From an uncultured Balneolaceae bacterium (lineage in GTDB: Bacteria > Bacteroidota > Rhodothermia > Balneolales > Balneolaceae): a stretch of DNA of 8,309 bases. Below are positions 5,280-8,309 of the stretch, in pieces. The position numbers and the translations under genes are program-made. The stretch is taken from positions 1 to 8,309 of the forward strand of contig CALKWT010000220.1 in assembly GCA_938003885.1 (NCBI GenBank), read 5' to 3'. The number at the start of each line of letters is the position of its first letter. Within the stretch, counting starts at the first letter, position 1. Below the pieces are notes generated by a model, which did no database searches, was not told where the DNA came from, and saw only the letters and a list, made by a program, of their open reading frames with translations.

Positions 5280-8200
5280 TCATCTTTTCCGCTTTACCGC
5301 ACTTCTTCGTTTAACAGGTTCTGTTATTTCCGGCTGACTGGCAGCCAGTTCCGCCGCTTTCTGTCTGGCGAGTACGCCGTTCGGAACAAGTTTTGAAAAT
5401 CGGTTTTTCTCCGTTTCCCAGTTCTCCATATACGTGCGCGCTGTTTCACTGCCGGTTTCCTTATAATAATCAGAAATAATACCGTACAAGTTAACAGCAT
5501 CTTCTTCGGCCGGATCAAGCGGGGTTACATACTCCCTGTTGATCTGATGAAGTTCGTCTTTTCGAAGATAAAGGATTCCGCCGGTCATCCCGGCGCCTGC
5601 ATTACCCGCTATGCTACCCAGAATAACCACAGTTCCATTGGTCATATATTCACACGGATGCAATCCGGTACCCTCCACAACGGCAGTGGCGCCGCTGTTT
5701 CGCACCGCAAAACGATCGCCTGCAATACCGTGCACATACAACGTACCTCCGGTTGCACCGTATAAGGCGCAATTGCCGATAATGGCATTTTCAGGTGGCT
5801 TGAACCGGCTCTCCACTGACGGGTTAATGACCGTGAGTCCGCCCGACATCGCTTTGCAAACCGAGTCGTTGGCTTCGCCCCAAAGTTTTACATTCATGCC
5901 TTCGGTTTGAAACACAGCAAACCCCTGTCCTGCACTGCCGGTAAACTCCAGCTGAACAGAACCGTTAAAGGTATGATCGGATTCGGCCCGGCCTTTCTCC
6001 TGGATCTCCGCCATACGCTTGGCAGAAACCTTCGCGGCAATTCCTCCGGAAAGTGTGGCCAGAGCTGCCCGGTTTTGGGTCGTGATGGCTCCCCGGAGGG
6101 TGATGGCTGATTCCTCGTCAATCACTTTTTCACAAAGTTCAAGATACGTCTGATTAAACCCGCTGATGCCTTCATCAAACGGGTTGGCCTGCCTGTTTTT
6201 TTGTGCAAGGTTGTCTCCCTCATCCGCCGTAAAGAAAGAGAGATCGATGCCTCTGGACTCAATCAGCATCTGATGATGCTCTTTTACGGTGAGCAGATCG
6301 ATACGGCCGATCAATTCATCCAGGGATTTTGCACCGATAAAGGCCAGCTGACGGCGGACATCCTCTGCCAGGAATTGCAGCATCCGCACGATGTGATCTT
6401 TGTGTCCTTTGTATTTACTCTTGAATTTCGGGTCGTGCGTGGCAATGCCTCTCGGACACGTATTCTTTTCGCAGATGCGTGCCATGATGCATCCTTCGGC
6501 AATCAGGAGCAGTTTTCCGAAGTCGTACCCTTCCGCCCCGAGCAGTGCTGCGGTGATGATATCCGCCCCGGTCTGAAGGCCACCATCGGTTCGCAGTTCT
6601 ACAAACTCGCGAAGGCCGTGCTTGCAGAGCGTTTTGTGAACTTCAAGCAGGCCGATCTCCCACGGGAGTCCGGCATGTTTCATGGAGGTAAGTGTGGCCG
6701 CCCCGGTACCGCCGTCACCGCCCGAAATGTGAATCACATCCGCACCCGCCTTGGCGACGCCCACGGCGATGGTTCCGATGTTGGCACCCGACACCAGTTT
6801 TACGTTCACTTTGGCTCCCGGTTTGATCTGTTTCAGCTCATAAATCAGCTGTTTCAGGTCTTCAATGCTGTAGATATCGTGAAGCGGCGGGGGAGAGATC
6901 AGGTCAAAACCGGGCTCGCTGTGCCGTGCAAACGCAATCTCTTCGTTGACTTTCACGCCCATCAGCTGCCCGCCTTCTCCGGGTTTGGCGCCCTGTGCAA
7001 TCTTTATCTGAAACTCCTCACCGGCCACCAGATACTCTGCGGTTACTCCAAATCGTCCGCTGGCGATCTGTTTGATGCTTGCTGTAATGCCCAATGTGTA
7101 GTAATAGGGATTTTCTCCACCTTCGCCGCTGTTCGAGCGCCCACCGGCCTCTTTCATGGCGAGAAAAATATCCCGTTGCGCTTCGGCGCTGATGGCTCCG
7201 AAACTCATGGCACCGGATCCAAAGCGTTTCATAATGCTTTCTGCGGTTTCGATATCGGATTTGTCCGGTTTCTGAGCAAGCGGTTTGAATGAGAACAAGT
7301 GCCGCAGGTTCACGGGATCCGATTCAGCGGCCAGTTTCAGGAACTCATTGAACAGGCTCATATCATCCAGTCCGATGCCCGTATCCCACACCAGTTCGTG
7401 GATAATTTTAGAGCGTGTGTTGGTCATGGAATGCTTTTCACCATCCAGATCCCGGTTGTGCTCCTTGAATTGGTAGGTATGAATCGGTTTGTCTTCATCC
7501 TGCATCTCTTCAACGGTTGCTGCATGATCCAGGATTTGGCGGACAACCTCTTTCACATCAATGCCCCCGATGGGAGAAAAAACACCCGGGAAGAAGACCT
7601 CCTGAAGTTCTTTTCCGATGCCGAGTGCTGTGAAGAGTTTGGATGTCTGATAACTTCGGGCAACTGAAATCCCCGATTTCGACATGATTTTCAGCAGCCC
7701 GCCATTCAAAGCTTTGATCACATTCTCTTCCCGCTGATCTGCAGGGAGATGCGAGGTCTTTCGGTTTTCATCAAACCGGGCAATTTCCAGAACTTTATAC
7801 GGACAGACGGCCGTTGCTCCGAAACCAACAAGCGCCGCAAAATGGTGTGCATTTTTTACCTCTGCTGTATCGACGACGATGGAGGCGTCAAGCCGCAGGC
7901 CCGAATCGTTCAGGGCATTTACCAGAGAGCGCAGCATGAGCAGTCCGGGGATGGGGAGATCCCGAATGGTCGCATTTCTGTCGGTTATGATCAGGATGGA
8001 GACTCCTTTTCGCACCGCTTCAATCGCCTGGCTGGTGATGTTCCGGATGGCGGATCGGAATCCGATTTCGCCGTGCTCCCGGTTAAACGTCATGTTAAAC
8101 TCCGCGGTTTTGATTCGCGACGGAGAGTCGTTAATTCCCCGCAGGGCGTTCATTTGTCCGAGGGAGAGGAGGGGGGTATCGATTTCAAGTGCCGGAAATT

Positions 8201-8309
8201 GAGGGATCAGTTCTTTGGGTGAGAAGATATTGGGTCTCTTTCCAAGATACATGCTCAGATCCGTCACCATTTTTTCCCGCAGATAATCGAGCGGGGGATT
8301 GGTTACCTG
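5280..8309 (-). CDS. gltB: Glutamate synthase large (alpha) subunit, C-terminal two thirds, truncated by window edge
   Basis: Makes two glutamates from glutamine and 2-oxoglutarate (GOGAT) in the cytoplasm; the small subunit GltD normally passes electrons from NAD(P)H. The frame is open to the right edge and visible residue 1 onwards reads QVTNPPLDYLREK, the start of the central domain, so the Met at 8270 is internal. There are 1009 visible residues of the roughly 1500 usual; the N-terminal amidotransferase domain with its Cys nucleophile lies outside. The FMN domain shows FGSGAMSFGAIS (363-374), SGEGGENP (394-401), ASGRFGVTAEYL (416-427), GAKPGEGGQL and ISGGDGGTGAA (528-538). The 3Fe-4S cysteines are 607, 613 and 618 in CIMARICEKNTC (C-x5-C-x4-C). 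The glycine-rich C-terminal beta-helix spans about 780-940, with GATGGTLYVHG and GNAGAGMTGG. The protein ends in an unusual basic tail, VKRRSAVKRKR. gltD does not follow downstream. Stop is TGA. Confidence 0.97.
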   Translation of the reverse strand, partial: QVTNPPLDYLREKMVTDLSMYLGKRPNIFSPKELIPQFPALEIDTPLLSLGQMNALRGINDSPSRIKTAEFNMTFNREHGEIGFRSAIRNITSQAIEAVRKGVSILIITDRNATIRDLPIPGLLMLRSLVNALNDSGLRLDASIVVDTAEVKNAHHFAALVGFGATAVCPYKVLEIARFDENRKTSHLPADQREENVIKALNGGLLKIMSKSGISVARSYQTSKLFTALGIGKELQEVFFPGVFSPIGGIDVKEVVRQILDHAATVEEMQDEDKPIHTYQFKEHNRDLDGEKHSMTNTRSKIIHELVWDTGIGLDDMSLFNEFLKLAAESDPVNLRHLFSFKPLAQKPDKSDIETAESIMKRFGSGAMSFGAISAEAQRDIFLAMKEAGGRSNSGEGGENPYYYTLGITASIKQIASGRFGVTAEYLVAGEEFQIKIAQGAKPGEGGQLMGVKVNEEIAFARHSEPGFDLISPPPLHDIYSIEDLKQLIYELKQIKPGAKVNVKLVSGANIGTIAVGVAKAGADVIHISGGDGGTGAATLTSMKHAGLPWEIGLLEVHKTLCKHGLREFVELRTDGGLQTGADIITAALLGAEGYDFGKLLLIAEGCIMARICEKNTCPRGIATHDPKFKSKYKGHKDHIVRMLQFLAEDVRRQLAFIGAKSLDELIGRIDLLTVKEHHQMLIESRGIDLSFFTADEGDNLAQKNRQANPFDEGISGFNQTYLELCEKVIDEESAITLRGAITTQNRAALATLSGGIAAKVSAKRMAEIQEKGRAESDHTFNGSVQLEFTGSAGQGFAVFQTEGMNVKLWGEANDSVCKAMSGGLTVINPSVESRFKPPENAIIGNCALYGATGGTLYVHGIAGDRFAVRNSGATAVVEGTGLHPCEYMTNGTVVILGSIAGNAGAGMTGGILYLRKDELHQINREYVTPLDPAEEDAVNLYGIISDYYKETGSETARTYMENWETEKNRFSKLVPNGVLARQKAAELAASQPEITEPVKRRSAVKRKR

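Noticed and set aside
6201..7292. 363-codon open frame on the plus strand opposite gltB
   Set aside because: It lies entirely antisense to highly conserved GltB coding sequence, its translation has no recognisable domain, and long antisense frames are common opposite GC-rich genes.
8268..8270. ATG at 8270 as the start of a shorter 996-residue glutamate synthase
   Set aside because: The frame stays open to the window edge and the upstream residues QVTNPPLDYLRE are conserved GltB sequence, so the Met is internal.

Overview
The window reads as a stretch of a Gram-negative chromosome, probably from the Bacteroidota/Balneolota/Rhodothermota part of the tree. That placement is inferred from three things. 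Most starts lack a clear Shine-Dalgarno sequence and sit behind A/T-rich leaders. Two proteins carry lipoprotein signal peptides with acidic residues just after the lipidated Cys. The housekeeping proteins also have a general resemblance to that group. I could not run a database search, so this placement is tentative.

Layout from left to right: (1) 1-294, minus strand, the N-terminal end of a NifS/IscS-type cysteine desulfurase that runs off the window. (2) 295-722, a long non-coding gap holding an imperfect foldback (about 424-629) and a candidate promoter. (3) 723-1916, plus strand, a complete phosphoglycerate kinase followed by a strong intrinsic terminator. (4) 2133-2813, minus strand, a class I SAM-dependent methyltransferase standing alone. 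(5) 2814-3099, an A/T-rich gap between divergent genes containing a 37-bp dyad. (6) 3100-4569, plus strand, a very A/T-rich gene for a lipoprotein serine protease of trypsin/streptogrisin type with a long N-terminal pro-region, closed by a near-perfect hairpin terminator. (7) 4653-5087, plus strand, a small lipoprotein with four further cysteines and no known function. (8) 5087-5226, a 140-bp palindromic repeat element whose arm sequence recurs upstream of pgk. (9) 5280-8309, minus strand, the C-terminal two thirds of the glutamate synthase large subunit (GltB), which continues beyond the right edge.

The housekeeping genes (iron-sulfur/sulfur trafficking, glycolysis, nitrogen assimilation) are unrelated to one another and flank an accessory segment (about 2100-5230) of lower GC with surface or secreted products. 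No multi-gene defence system, phage, IS element, CRISPR array, tRNA or rRNA was seen. The least ordinary items are the two related foldback repeats, the membrane-anchored pro-protease with its neighbouring cysteine-containing lipoprotein, and the dyad between the divergent methyltransferase and protease genes.
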